From: CAWFKW01 sp963816535
Lineage (GTDB): Bacteria > Bacteroidota > Ignavibacteria > Tepidaquicellales > OLB5
Length of the DNA stretch: 64,000 nt
Assembly (NCBI GenBank): GCA_963816535.1
Contig: CAWFKW010000008.1
Span: 1 to 64,000, forward strand
Direction of reading: 5' to 3'
Shown here: positions 26,676 to 35,397 of the stretch, one piece after another
Numbering within the stretch: position 1 is the first letter of the stretch
How the letters are laid out: every line of letters starts with the position of its first letter
The notes under the pieces: model-generated
Seen by the model: the letters and a program-made list of their open reading frames with translations, nothing else
What the model was told of the DNA's origin: nothing
Databases searched by the model: none
Program-made: the position numbers and the translations under genes

Positions 26676-28481
26676 CTATTTTTTCCCTTTGTATCTCAGC
26701 TGCGGCCTTTGCGCCGGTTTTTCAACTACAGGCTGCACAACTTCAGTTTTCTTTTTCTTTGTAATAAAATACTGCTCGACTATCGAGAACAGGTTGAATG
26801 TAAAATAATACAGGTTCAGCCCCGCAGGCAGAGTCATAAACAGCAGCGTTAGCATTATCGGCATTACATAAACCATAGCCTTCTGTGAAGGGTCCTTTAC
26901 GTTCATTTTCTGCTGAATGAACATTGTAGTACCCATCAGTATGGCAAGCCCGGAAATTTCATGAACGCCGAACAGCGGTATCTTAAAAGGAAGCTGCAGC
27001 ACAACATCCGGAACAGAAAGATCTTTTATCCATCCGATAAAATTTGCCTGCCTGAGCTCAATTGTGGAGCTGAACACGCCGAACAGCGCGTAAAGTATCG
27101 GAAGCTGGAGTATTAATGGCAAACATCCGCCGGCAGGATTTATCTTCTCTTCCTTATAAAGCTTCATCAGCATTTCCTGCTGCTTCTTCGGCTCATCCTT
27201 ATACTTTTCCTTAAGCGCGTTCATCTTAGGCTGGAGCTCCGACATCTTTCGCATCGATTTCATCTGGTATCGCGTGAAAGGCGTTAATACAAACTTCATT
27301 ACCACAGAGAAGATAATAATAACCAATCCCCAGTTTGAAATGAACTTGTGAAGGAAAAGAAAAAAAGGCAGAATAGCATATTGTGCGATGGGCCTTACTA
27401 TGAAATCAAGAGAGAAGCGCATCGTCTTTTCTAAATTCAGGTTGTAACTCTTCAATATCCGGTAATCAACCGGCCCTATATAAACGCTGTAGCTCTGCTT
27501 TTCCATCTTATCGTTCTTGACAAGATTTTTTAAAGCTATGGAATAATTCTCTTCGAAGCCATTATCCGGCAGCGCGGTCCTGGTTCCGTTTATATACGAA
27601 CCGGTCGCCTTGGGGTCTTTAGAAACTATCCCGACGCAGAAATATTTTATCCTTGAGAGAACCCAGTCGGCGTTACCGTTGAGATCCGATTTCTTAGGTT
27701 CGCCTATCTTAGTGGCGTCCACAATTTCCAGCTCTCCGCCTGAATATGAGAACGCTTCAGCGTAATTGCCCTCCACGTCGCTTCTGTATTCAGTGAGCTT
27801 AAGCGAATTTTCCCATGCTAACTGGTATTCAAAATTTGAAAGGAATTTATTTGAGTTTACCATCTCAATATCAACGTCAAACATGTAACTGTCATTTCTG
27901 AATGTATAGGTCTTTACGATCTTTGCCCCGGACGAATCACCTACCGGCAGCTCGTAAACGAGCTTGAAATCGTTTTCTCCTTTAACGTAAACATTCTGCC
28001 ACGGCTGGTAAGAGGAGTTGAAGTAAAGGTCCTTTGTATCTATCAAATTTCCTTCGTTCGATGTGAATAACATGTTCAGTTCGCTGCCCTTATCAAGATA
28101 CACTAACTGAACCGGGAAGCCGTCCCACGTCTTAAAGCCCTTCACTTCGAATTTGACGAGAGAACCGCCTTTGGTTGAAAACTCTGCGATGTATTTGTCG
28201 GTCTCAATAATTATGTTTTTAGGAGTCCCGGTCTGCGCGGAGCTAAAAAGCGTTCCAAGCTTCTTGACCGTGTCAACAGGCGCCTGCGTGCGGACTGTGT
28301 CTTTAGGGATTTCCTTCTTCGTAGTATCCTTAACCTGCAGCTTGTTCAGAGAATCCAGAACATGTTTTGTAATCTGTTCTTTCTGCTGGTCTTCTTTTTT
28401 GGAGTTCTGGCTTTGAAAATAAAGCCACGCCATCAAAATTATTCCGATTATTACAAAACCAAAAATAGATCTTTTATCCAT
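26676..28481 (-). CDS. yidC: Membrane protein insertase YidC
   Basis: 601 residues with the Gram-negative layout: N-terminal membrane anchor (FVIIGIILMAWLYFQ), a large periplasmic beta domain with a long linker, and the C-terminal five-helix insertase core (about 370-590) with LHKFISNWGLVIIIFSVVMK, RYQMKSMRKMSELQPKM and GGCLPLILQLPILYALF. Last gene of the rpmH-rnpA-yidD-yidC operon. It inserts and folds inner-membrane proteins with or without SecYEG. Confidence 0.96.
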   Translation of the reverse strand: MDKRSIFGFVIIGIILMAWLYFQSQNSKKEDQQKEQITKHVLDSLNKLQVKDTTKKEIPKDTVRTQAPVDTVKKLGTLFSSAQTGTPKNIIIETDKYIAEFSTKGGSLVKFEVKGFKTWDGFPVQLVYLDKGSELNMLFTSNEGNLIDTKDLYFNSSYQPWQNVYVKGENDFKLVYELPVGDSSGAKIVKTYTFRNDSYMFDVDIEMVNSNKFLSNFEYQLAWENSLKLTEYRSDVEGNYAEAFSYSGGELEIVDATKIGEPKKSDLNGNADWVLSRIKYFCVGIVSKDPKATGSYINGTRTALPDNGFEENYSIALKNLVKNDKMEKQSYSVYIGPVDYRILKSYNLNLEKTMRFSLDFIVRPIAQYAILPFFLFLHKFISNWGLVIIIFSVVMKFVLTPFTRYQMKSMRKMSELQPKMNALKEKYKDEPKKQQEMLMKLYKEEKINPAGGCLPLILQLPILYALFGVFSSTIELRQANFIGWIKDLSVPDVVLQLPFKIPLFGVHEISGLAILMGTTMFIQQKMNVKDPSQKAMVYVMPIMLTLLFMTLPAGLNLYYFTFNLFSIVEQYFITKKKKTEVVQPVVEKPAQRPQLRYKGKK

Positions 28482-28549
28482 TAAAATTTAGCGTTCCGCC
28501 GTTTCGTTTCAAAAATTGAGAGATTGACTTTGATTCATAAGAAGCCCTG

Positions 28550-28774
28550 TCATGGAACAGGGTCATATCCGCCCTTAAAGAAAGGGTTGCATTTCAGGAT
28601 CCTGACCGCAGATAAATACCCGCCCTTGAATATTCCGTATTTTTCAAGCGCCTCGGTTGCATATTGTGAACATGTCGGGTAATGTCTGCACGAAGGCGGA
28701 AGCAGCGGCGATAAAAACTTCTGATAGAGCCTGATCAGGAAAATGAATAAATATTTTGGATGCAGAAATTTCAT
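28550..28774 (-). CDS. yidD: Membrane protein insertion efficiency factor YidD
   Basis: 74 residues. LIRLYQKFLSPLLPPSCRHYPTCSQYATEAL and the ending GGYDPVP are the family hallmarks, with the conserved cysteines. The ATG overlaps the end of the (frame-corrected) rnpA by four bases. Probably assists YidC-dependent insertion. Confidence 0.95.
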   Translation of the reverse strand: MKFLHPKYLFIFLIRLYQKFLSPLLPPSCRHYPTCSQYATEALEKYGIFKGGYLSAVRILKCNPFFKGGYDPVP

Positions 28775-29201
28775 TTGTTGTTTATGACCCCCGCGGCCTT
28801 TTTGACCAGTTTAGCCATATCATCAAACACATCGCAGTATTTCAGGCTCTTGCCGTTTGCGTATCCTGAACCTGAATATGAAAACAATATATTTGCTGAT
28901 AGGTTGGCATTAATGCAGGTATCTGATAAATAAATTTTGTTAAGCCTGTAACTTTCTCTGAGAAGCCTTCTTAACCTGTTCCGGTCGTGAGATTTTTTAA
29001 TTTTTTTTTTGACAACAAAAAACCGACCTTCACCGGCAGGTATTTATCCCCATGGGAGAAGTCGGTTGGCGCTTCTGTAACTTGCACAAATGCAGTCACG
29101 TTCCCTGATTCAATCCTCTTTGAGCCTGCAAGTATATTTTCAAAACTGCCATATCCCCTGATGATCTCATTACGTCCTAAAGTATAAAATTTACTTTTCA
29201 A
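28771..29201 (-). CDS. rnpA: Ribonuclease P protein component, frameshift at an A10 tract
   Basis: From ATG 29201 the frame reads MKSKFYTLGRNEIIRGYGSFENIL ... LPVKVGFLLSKKKLKN and then stops early (28971). One base over, the frame gives SKKKIKKSHDRNRLRRLLRESYRLNK ... VINNK and ends at 28771 with a 4-bp overlap into yidD. The switch lies at an A10 tract (29001-29010, minus strand); eleven A would restore one 143-residue RnpA with the RNR-type motif. Since rnpA is essential, a sequencing miscall or slippage during expression is more likely than loss. Position between rpmH and yidD confirms identity. Confidence 0.9.
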
Positions 29202-29215
29202 AGCAGGATAAGTAT

Positions 29216-29368
29216 TTATCTTGTGTATTCGTCGCTAACGCTAAGTTTCTTTCTGCCCTTGGCCCTGCGCCTGGCAAGAACCTGGCGGCCTTCTTTTGTG
29301 CTCATTCTTTCCCTGAAGCCGTGCTTATTCTTTCTCTTAGTGTTGCTTGGTTGAAATGTCCTTTTCAA
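29216..29368 (-). CDS. rpmH: Ribosomal protein L34 (bL34)
   Basis: 50 residues, too short for most gene callers: KRTFQPSNTKRKNKHGFRERMSTKEGRQVLARRRAKGRKKLSVS is textbook L34. The start is a TTG at 29368, directly before KRTFQPS. It lies 14 bp before rnpA and heads the operon. Confidence 0.97.
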   Translation of the reverse strand: MKRTFQPSNTKRKNKHGFRERMSTKEGRQVLARRRAKGRKKLSVSDEYTR

Positions 29369-29444
29369 TTAGTTGCTCCGTTAGATATTAATTTCTGTTA
29401 TAATCTACTAAAATAATCAAAATAACGCTGATTTTCAAGGAACG

Positions 29445-30548
29445 TCACGCAAGAGCGGAAACATTTTTCAATTTATTGCGTAATTTGTCTGAATCTACGT
29501 CAAATCGGGAGAAAAATTCTCCGTTGACGATGATCACAGGCACAGAATCACCGTACTTTTTCATCAATTCTTCCTTTTTGGATATATCAACATCAACCAT
29601 TTCGAAATCATACTCCTTGTTAAGCTTCACCACTTTTTCTCTCGCAACATCGCATAAATGGCAATCAGGCTTAGAATAAAATTCAACAATCACCGGGTCC
29701 GCAGCGGATTTTTTCTTCGACCCGGCCGGAATTTTTATATACAAAATGGCTCCAACAAAGATCAGGACAATTGATATCAGCTGCGCCTCGGATAATCCGA
29801 ACATTATTCTTGGATTGAGCCTGATAAACTCCACCAACAGTCTTGCAACGCTTGTGAGTATCAAATACATTCCGAATAACTTTCCGTCGTTGAGGAATTT
29901 CTTCCGGTATCTCCATAAGATCGCAAGAATAATTATTGCGAATATCAGTTCGTAAATAGGAGTCGGATGACAGAGCGTATTATCAGGAACGACGCCGCCG
30001 AATTTTTTGGCAATGTCAGTACCGCGAAAAGCGATTGACGGAGGCAATGTTCCCTTTGAGTAATCTGTACCCCACGGAACCCAGGATGCAAATTCAGATA
30101 TCGGGACGCCATAATCGCCGTCTCCCGATAAATGACAGCCTATCCTTGCTATCCCGTATCCAATCGCCATGCCGGGCGCCGTAGCGTCCGCAATTCTGAG
30201 AAATGGTATCTTCTTATAGCGCGCATAAATATAGATTATTATTACAGCCAGGATCAATCCGCCGTACCATGTTAACCCGGCCGGCGAAAATATTCCCTCG
30301 GTCGAAAACAACTTACCCGAGGGCAAGGATGATATGCTTTGCCATTCTTCAATAATGTAAAGAAGTTTTGCCCCTGCAACTCCGCCTATCAAAGCGATAA
30401 ATGTAATATTGATAGCCGCATTTTCATCCATCTTCTTTCGTTTGAACTCTTTTGAAAGAAGCCAGCTTGCAACAATAAAACTGAGCCCGAGCATCAAACC
30501 GTAGCTGTACACGGGCACAGGACCTATTTGAAAAAGTTTTGGTATCAT
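29445..30548 (-). CDS. lgt: Prolipoprotein diacylglyceryl transferase fused to a glutaredoxin-like domain
   Basis: 367 residues. Residues about 1-275 are Lgt: PVYSYGLMLGLSFI, GLTWYGGLI, and the signature GYGIARIGCHLSGDGDYG, in a seven-helix membrane protein that moves diacylglycerol onto the lipobox Cys. Residues about 285-360 form a thioredoxin-fold tail with VIVEFYSKPDCHLCDVAREKV (CxxC) and VPVIIVNGEFF, a glutaredoxin-like pattern. After the last helix this tail is predicted to be cytosolic. The start overlaps the upstream gene by 4 bp (ATGA). The fusion lies in a single uninterrupted frame. Confidence 0.92.
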   Translation of the reverse strand: MIPKLFQIGPVPVYSYGLMLGLSFIVASWLLSKEFKRKKMDENAAINITFIALIGGVAGAKLLYIIEEWQSISSLPSGKLFSTEGIFSPAGLTWYGGLILAVIIIYIYARYKKIPFLRIADATAPGMAIGYGIARIGCHLSGDGDYGVPISEFASWVPWGTDYSKGTLPPSIAFRGTDIAKKFGGVVPDNTLCHPTPIYELIFAIIILAILWRYRKKFLNDGKLFGMYLILTSVARLLVEFIRLNPRIMFGLSEAQLISIVLIFVGAILYIKIPAGSKKKSAADPVIVEFYSKPDCHLCDVAREKVVKLNKEYDFEMVDVDISKKEELMKKYGDSVPVIIVNGEFFSRFDVDSDKLRNKLKNVSALA

Positions 30549-30955
30549 TCAGATATTATTTCTATAAAGCTGTCTTTTGGTATATAAGATGCTCTTATTG
30601 AATTCTGTTTTGTCTTTTTAAGTTCTAGTTTGAATTTAGTTTCAGAGCTGTCTTTTCTTTCTATGCAGACGTTATACAGTCCATATGCGAAATCATACAT
30701 GCGGTACTCAAATACTGCTACTCCTGAAACCGAAAGCTCTCCCACCGGCGCGCTGAATCCCAGTATCCTGAAAACGATCTTCTTTTCAATGATTTCAGTT
30801 TCGATCTTAAGTACGTACCTGAATGTCAGGAATTCTTTAGTGGTCTGGAATTTAAAAGATATAAAATCCTTTTTATGGATTTCATCATATTCTTTGGAAA
30901 TTTTCAGCCGGTATTCGTGAGCCTTCGGCGGCGGCTTAACTTTTTTTGTGCGCAT
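30545..30955 (-). CDS. Unknown protein between hisS and lgt
   Basis: 136 residues, Lys-rich, with alternating beta-strand-like segments (DFISFKFQTTKEFLTFRYVLKIETEIIEKKIVFRILGF). No signal peptide or membrane segment. It starts 6 bp after hisS and overlaps lgt by 4 bp, so it is co-translated with both. I do not recognise the family; a PilZ-like small beta barrel was considered but its RxxxR / DxSxxG motif is not there. Confidence 0.65.
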   Translation of the reverse strand: MRTKKVKPPPKAHEYRLKISKEYDEIHKKDFISFKFQTTKEFLTFRYVLKIETEIIEKKIVFRILGFSAPVGELSVSGVAVFEYRMYDFAYGLYNVCIERKDSSETKFKLELKKTKQNSIRASYIPKDSFIEIISE

Positions 30956-30961
30956 ATTTTT

Positions 30962-32209
30962 TTAAAATTTTCCCGAAAGAGAATCAAATTCCACATCTTC
31001 CTGGGAACCATCTGTCATTTTCTTCAATTTTCCTTTGCCTGACTGCAGCTCTTCTTCTCCTATGATAAAGACGTATTCACACATCATTTTGTTTGCTTCC
31101 CTCATCTGCGCCTTCATGCTTCTGCCCAGAAGATCTGATTCACAGCTAACATTTTTTTTTCGCAGACGATTTGACAGAACAATCGATTTTTCCCTGGCAG
31201 CATCGTTCAACGTTATAAAATAAAGGTTTGGAGGCGCAGCTTCAGGGAATTTAAAACCATTTTTTTCCGCAACAATAATTACGCGTTCTATTCCGCTTCC
31301 AAATCCTACCCCCGGGGTCGGTTTACCGCCCAGAAGCTCGACAAGGCCGTCATATCTGCCGCCGCCGCCAATAGCATCCTGAGCGCCGAGTTCATCCGAA
31401 ACAAATTCAAATGTTGTATCCGTGTAATAATCTAATCCGCGCACAAGCCGGAAATCAACCTCGTAACTGATTCCCACCGATTTAAGTCCGCTTAGAACTT
31501 TTTCAAATCTTTCTTTAGATTCTTTTCCAAGATTATCAAGTATCTTCGGAGCGGAATTAGTTATTTCTTTATCGCTTTCGTTTTTTGAGTCCAGAACCCT
31601 TAGAGTATTTCCTTCCAGTCTTTTCTTGCTGTCTTCTGAAAGTTTATCAATATGCATTTGCAGAAACTCCCTGAGTAAATTTACATAATTTTTCCGCTCA
31701 TCCGGATTACCTATTGAGTTGATCTTAATTTTGAAGTTTGTTATCCCGCAGCGATTATAGACTTCTTTGGCAAGCACCATAAGCTCAACATCGGTTGTTA
31801 CATTGTCGGCGCCGATTATTTCAGCGCCAAATTGCGTATGTTCTCTGTACCTTCCCGCCTGCGGCCTCTCGTAGCGGAACATGTTCGTCATATAATACAA
31901 CTTGTTTACAGGAGAATCGGCGCCCATAGAATTCTCATTATAAGCCCTTATGACCGGCGCGGTGCCCTCCGGCCTTAGGGTAATCGAATCGCCGCCCTTA
32001 TCGTCAAACGTGTACATTTCCTTACCTACAATATCCGTTTGGGAACCCACTCCCCTTGTAAAAAGCTCTGTATATTCAAAAGTCGGCGTACGTATTTCAG
32101 TGAAATTGAACAATGACATAACTTCGCGAATGGTTTTTTCAACGTAATGCCATTTGTACATGTCCTTTGGAAGTATGTCTTTTGTGCCCTTAGGCTTCTG
32201 AAATTTCAT
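30962..32209 (-). CDS. hisS: Histidyl-tRNA synthetase
   Basis: 415 residues. Class II motifs are visible: KGTKDILPKD at the start, TLRPEGTAPVIRAY, MFRYERPQAGRYREHTQFGAEIIG (motif 2), LVRGLDYYTDTTFEF (histidine motif) and GGGGRYDGLVELLGG. The C-terminal anticodon domain is complete. First gene of a hisS-unknown-lgt unit; palindromic repeats lie upstream. Confidence 0.97.
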   Translation of the reverse strand: MKFQKPKGTKDILPKDMYKWHYVEKTIREVMSLFNFTEIRTPTFEYTELFTRGVGSQTDIVGKEMYTFDDKGGDSITLRPEGTAPVIRAYNENSMGADSPVNKLYYMTNMFRYERPQAGRYREHTQFGAEIIGADNVTTDVELMVLAKEVYNRCGITNFKIKINSIGNPDERKNYVNLLREFLQMHIDKLSEDSKKRLEGNTLRVLDSKNESDKEITNSAPKILDNLGKESKERFEKVLSGLKSVGISYEVDFRLVRGLDYYTDTTFEFVSDELGAQDAIGGGGRYDGLVELLGGKPTPGVGFGSGIERVIIVAEKNGFKFPEAAPPNLYFITLNDAAREKSIVLSNRLRKKNVSCESDLLGRSMKAQMREANKMMCEYVFIIGEEELQSGKGKLKKMTDGSQEDVEFDSLSGKF

Positions 32210-32225
32210 TTGTTTTACGAGCTTG

Positions 32226-32438
32226 TTCCCGCGAAAGCGGGAATCTAAAACTCAATCCTAATATGTTTCGTAAATCGAAAAATCAAACATTATGTAATAT
32301 AATTTTAGAATAAAGTAAAATCTATGTAATTAACAGATACCATAAATGCCGCCAATTTTATCCAAACGAAAAACAACGCACGAAAATATTTGAATTCTAG
32401 GGTGATAAAATGCACTAGATCCCCGCTTTCGCGGGGAT
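32226..32438. repeat. Two palindromes of the TTCCCGC...GCGGGAA family
   Basis: One at 32226-32245 (GTTCCCGCGAAAGCGGGAAT, followed by CTAAAACT) and one at 32419-32438 (ATCCCCGCTTTCGCGGGGAT). They bound the 235-bp gene-free space upstream of hisS, which otherwise is A/T-rich with nothing recognisable. Related copies lie at 25497, 34533 and 62451. Confidence 0.8.
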
Positions 32439-32444
32439 TCATTA

Positions 32445-32702
32445 TCATTTGTAGAAAAGGATGTAAAGAATCACAAGTATAAAAAAAGCAAGAACTAAGG
32501 TGAGCAAAAATGAAGCGACAAACGAGTTTTCGAATCCTTTGTTCAGCGAGCCGTCTTTATTTAAGATTATCAGCGCGCCAATAATTCCGGGTACTCCCCC
32601 TGCTAGTGTAAGAAGGCATACAATAAGAATTGAGCCGCAGCCCTTATCCATTACAGCAAGCGGCGGACAAATTACGCATAATATTACTCTGGTTAGGTTC
32701 AT
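32445..32702 (-). CDS. YqaE/Pmp3-like small membrane protein
   Basis: 85 residues with two or three membrane segments. ILCVICPPLAVMDKGCGSILIVCLLTLAGGVPGIIGAL follows the Pmp3/YqaE proteolipid pattern (PPLAV, then a second helix ending in PG and a short polar loop), with an additional C-terminal helix. Family members are stress-related in yeast and plants; the bacterial function is unknown. Confidence 0.75.
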   Translation of the reverse strand: MNLTRVILCVICPPLAVMDKGCGSILIVCLLTLAGGVPGIIGALIILNKDGSLNKGFENSFVASFLLTLVLAFFILVILYILFYK

Positions 32703-32720
32703 TTGTACAAATATATCAAT

Positions 32721-33308
32721 TTAATTTGTAATTATTTGGACACCACCAAAAATTCCGAATCCGGATTCAGTTTTGTATAACCAGTTTGTATACCTTCCGC
32801 AAACAGATATTCCAATAAAATCATTTAACGCATACATATATTTTGTCGTTAATGTATACCCACCGGGTATGCCATAAGGACCAGGAAGTACCGCAGCATG
32901 AATAAAAACATTATGACTATTTTCATTTAAAGCCCGGTATTTAACGCCAACTGATAAATAACTCGGCCGAATTGTCCCATCTTTATCAACCAATCCATCA
33001 CCCAGTTCCAGAGTCAGAAATATTTCTTTCAAATAAAGATTAATGTCGAGGTATGCATTCCATTCAGTAAAATAATCAAGTCCATATTGATGATTGACAT
33101 TTCCTCTTCCAAATTCAAATCCGGCTTGCAAAGGAAAAGTAAAATGAGTTTTCTCTTTTGATTTAAATTTTAATTTTGGTGTATTTGTCGAATCGGGGTA
33201 AGGAATAACCTGACTGCTATTAAGGTTAGTAATCGTGTTAACATCACCTGCTGCCGAAATATTTATTGCGGCCAGTATAAATATTAAAAAGGTAAAAGAA
33301 TAATTCAT
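32721..33308 (-). CDS. Exported protein, probable small outer-membrane barrel
   Basis: 195 residues with a signal peptide (MNYSFTFLIFILAAINISAA). After a ~30-residue polar linker, the rest is a run of amphipathic strands ending in aromatic residues (FPLQAGFEFGRG, WNAYLDINLYLKEIFLTLELGDG, LSVGVKYRAL, FGIFGGVQI), suggesting an 8-10 stranded barrel. No family is recognised. Confidence 0.65.
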   Translation of the reverse strand: MNYSFTFLIFILAAINISAAGDVNTITNLNSSQVIPYPDSTNTPKLKFKSKEKTHFTFPLQAGFEFGRGNVNHQYGLDYFTEWNAYLDINLYLKEIFLTLELGDGLVDKDGTIRPSYLSVGVKYRALNENSHNVFIHAAVLPGPYGIPGGYTLTTKYMYALNDFIGISVCGRYTNWLYKTESGFGIFGGVQIITN

Positions 33309-33431
33309 TATTGTCAGTATTTTATTCTTAGTGTAAATTTAATTAAAAAAAACCGTGAATAATGGAGTAAAAAAAATGCCGATTTTTAAATCCGCTGAAA
33401 TCGCTATATTTGTTGATAAAACATTGAATAA

Positions 33432-34115
33432 ATGATAAAAGCCATAGTTTTCGATCTGGATAACACATTAGTGGATTTCATGCGGATGAAACGTAATGCC
33501 GTAGAAGCGGCTATTAAGGCTATGATCGATTCCGGGCTGGACTTTCCATATGCACAAATAAAAGATAAAATTGACGAAATTTACGCACTCCGTGGAATCG
33601 AATATCAGCAGGTATTTGACCAGCTTTTAAATCATTTTATCGGCAAAGTAGATTATAAAATTCTATCCGCAGGCATTGTGGCTTATAGAACGGCGCGTGA
33701 AGCTGAGCTGAATACTTATCCAAAGGTAATTCCGACATTAATTAAGCTTATTAAAATGGGAATTAAGCTTGGCGTTGTTTCGGATGCGCCGAGCAGGGAA
33801 GCATGGCTTAGATTATCTTATATCGGACTTCACCATATGTTTGATGCGATTGTAACGTTTGACGATTCAAGCGAACGCAAGCCCTCCCCTGTTCCGTTTA
33901 ACTTGATTTTGAAGAAACTTGAGACACCCGCCGAAGAGGCGTTAATGGTCGGCGATTGGGCCGAACGCGACGTTGTTGCCGCTAATAAAGTCGGAATGAA
34001 AACATGCTTCGCCAAATACGGCGATACATTTAATACGCTTATCCACGGAGCTGACTACGAAATAAATGATATTTCAGAATTGATTGATATAGTTAAGAAG
34101 GAAAATAAAATTTGA
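33432..34115 (+). CDS. HAD-superfamily hydrolase
   Basis: 227 residues. Motif I AIVFDLDNTLVD, motif II GVVSDAPS, motif III Lys in ERKPSPVPF and motif IV MVGDWAERDVVAANKVGMKT are all intact, so a phosphatase of the CTE7/YjjG-like subgroup is expected. Substrate unknown. Followed 49 bp later by acpS on the same strand. Confidence 0.88.
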   Translation: MIKAIVFDLDNTLVDFMRMKRNAVEAAIKAMIDSGLDFPYAQIKDKIDEIYALRGIEYQQVFDQLLNHFIGKVDYKILSAGIVAYRTAREAELNTYPKVIPTLIKLIKMGIKLGVVSDAPSREAWLRLSYIGLHHMFDAIVTFDDSSERKPSPVPFNLILKKLETPAEEALMVGDWAERDVVAANKVGMKTCFAKYGDTFNTLIHGADYEINDISELIDIVKKENKI

Positions 34116-34122
34116 ACTCGGC

Positions 34123-34147
34123 GCCCCTCTCCTATCGGGAGAGGGGC
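34123..34147. repeat. GCCCCTCTCC hairpin before acpS
   Basis: GCCCCTCTCC and GGGAGAGGGGC form a stem around TATC, followed by CGGGGAGTGAGGG right before the acpS start. It resembles the GC-rich palindromes at 20.5-24.9 kb and could act as an attenuator-like hairpin, or simply be a repeat copy. Confidence 0.6.
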
Positions 34148-34164
34148 CGGGGAGTGAGGGCTAA

Positions 34165-34533
34165 ATGTTAAAAGGCATAGGAATAGATATCATAGAAGTA
34201 AAACGAATCCGGGATATTATGGTCAAGTACGGCGATAAGTTCTTTCAGCGCATACTTACTCAAAATGAAATTGATTACTGCAAATCATATAAAGCAAATC
34301 CCGAAGTGCATTTTGCGGGACGGTTTGCATCCAAAGAAGCGTACAGTAAAGCTATTGGCACAGGTATTTCAAAGAATTTCGGTTGGAAAGATATTGAAAT
34401 ACTTAACGACAAACTTGGCAAACCCTACATAAACCACATTAAAGGAACTGAATATAGTAAAGATAAATTCGAGATCAGCATATCGCATACACATGATTAC
34501 GCCTGTGCAGTTGTTGTAAGAGAATCCCTTTAG
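34165..34533 (+). CDS. acpS: Holo-[acyl-carrier-protein] synthase
   Basis: 122 residues. KGIGIDIIEVKRI (catalytic Asp), FAGRFASKEAYSKAIGTG with the metal-binding Glu, and ISISHTHDYACAVV identify AcpS, which transfers phosphopantetheine from CoA to the acyl carrier protein. It sits downstream of a HAD gene. Confidence 0.95.
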   Translation: MLKGIGIDIIEVKRIRDIMVKYGDKFFQRILTQNEIDYCKSYKANPEVHFAGRFASKEAYSKAIGTGISKNFGWKDIEILNDKLGKPYINHIKGTEYSKDKFEISISHTHDYACAVVVRESL

Positions 34534-34790
34534 TTCCCGCGAAAGCGGGAATCTATTTATATATCGCTCCTACGGAGCTAAAATATTTCTCAAATTCTCT
34601 CTACAAACATTACGCTCCTAAAGGAGCTTTTTATTTGAAAAATTGCCACGACCTTTAGGTCGTGGAGATAGGAACGAAAACAAACGGCTTTAGCCAATAA
34701 CAAATATTGTGAACTTCAATTTTTATGTTAATGGCTAAAGCCAATTTTTTATTTTTGACATTTACCCGCGACATAAAGGTCGTGGCAATA
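34533..34790. repeat. Nested palindrome cluster between acpS and the kinase-like gene
   Basis: The 295-bp gap holds five palindrome types: GTTCCCGCGAAAGCGGGAAT (34533), GCTCCTACGGAGC (34566) and GCTCCTAAAGGAGC (34614), GCCACGACCTTTAGGTCGTGG (34644), GGCTTTAGCC (34686) with its mirror GGCTAAAGCC (34733), and CGACATAAAGGTCGTGGCAA (34768). The outer and inner pairs are arranged symmetrically around about 34715. Nothing protein-coding is seen. Confidence 0.8.
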
Positions 34791-34828
34791 TTTATCAACC
34801 ATTCTTATTCCTTTTATCAATCCATTCC

Positions 34829-35335
34829 ATGAAAAAAATTTGCGTTATAGGTAGCGGCGGCGCGGGGAAATCAACATTTTCCCGGAAGCTTGGCGATAAA
34901 TTACGCTTACCTGTATATCACCTGGATAAAATGTTCTGGAAACCCGGCTGGATTGAACCTGAGGATCATGAATTTGATATGATGCTAAAAGAGCTTGTGT
35001 TAAAACCTGAATGGATAATGGATGGTAATTTCAAAAGAACTATGAAGATCAGGTTTGATGAAGCCGACACAATTATATATCTGGACTTCCCCAGACGCAA
35101 ATGCCTCATTAACATATTCAAACGATACATAAAATACCGGGGCAAAGTGCGCGGGGACCTTCCTGAGGGCTGCCCGGAAAAGTTCGATTGGGAATTTACA
35201 AAATGGGTGTGGGATTATCCAAAGAGATCAAGGCCATTGACATTGGAAATGCTTGAAAAGTATCGCGACTGCAAGAATGTTGTTGTTTTGAAATCAAGAA
35301 AAGATATTGAGAACTATTTAGAACTGAATGTTTGA
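34829..35335 (+). CDS. P-loop kinase-like protein (FlaR/topology-modulation family)
   Basis: 168 residues. Walker A ICVIGSGGAGKSTFSRKL, then PVYHLDKMFWKPGW and WIMDGNFKRTM, and IIYLDFPRRKCL are the pattern of adenylate-kinase-like proteins often named FlaR or DNA topology modulation protein. A nucleotide or small-molecule kinase is likely; the name reflects old genetics rather than biochemistry. Confidence 0.8.
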   Translation: MKKICVIGSGGAGKSTFSRKLGDKLRLPVYHLDKMFWKPGWIEPEDHEFDMMLKELVLKPEWIMDGNFKRTMKIRFDEADTIIYLDFPRRKCLINIFKRYIKYRGKVRGDLPEGCPEKFDWEFTKWVWDYPKRSRPLTLEMLEKYRDCKNVVVLKSRKDIENYLELNV

Positions 35336-35352
35336 AAGAATTTATTCTTTAT

Positions 35353-35397
35353 ACTCTAAACACTCTATACACTCAATGCACTCTAAACACTCTATAC
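35353..35397. repeat. 18-bp direct repeat
   Basis: ACTCTAAACACTCTATAC occurs at 35353-35370 and again at 35380-35397, in a run of CACTC/CTATAC words. The second copy reaches into the last codons of the convergent DUF1460 gene (stop at 35392). Confidence 0.75.

Noticed and set aside
30545..30955. PilZ domain protein
   Set aside because: The RxxxR and DxSxxG c-di-GMP motifs are not found.
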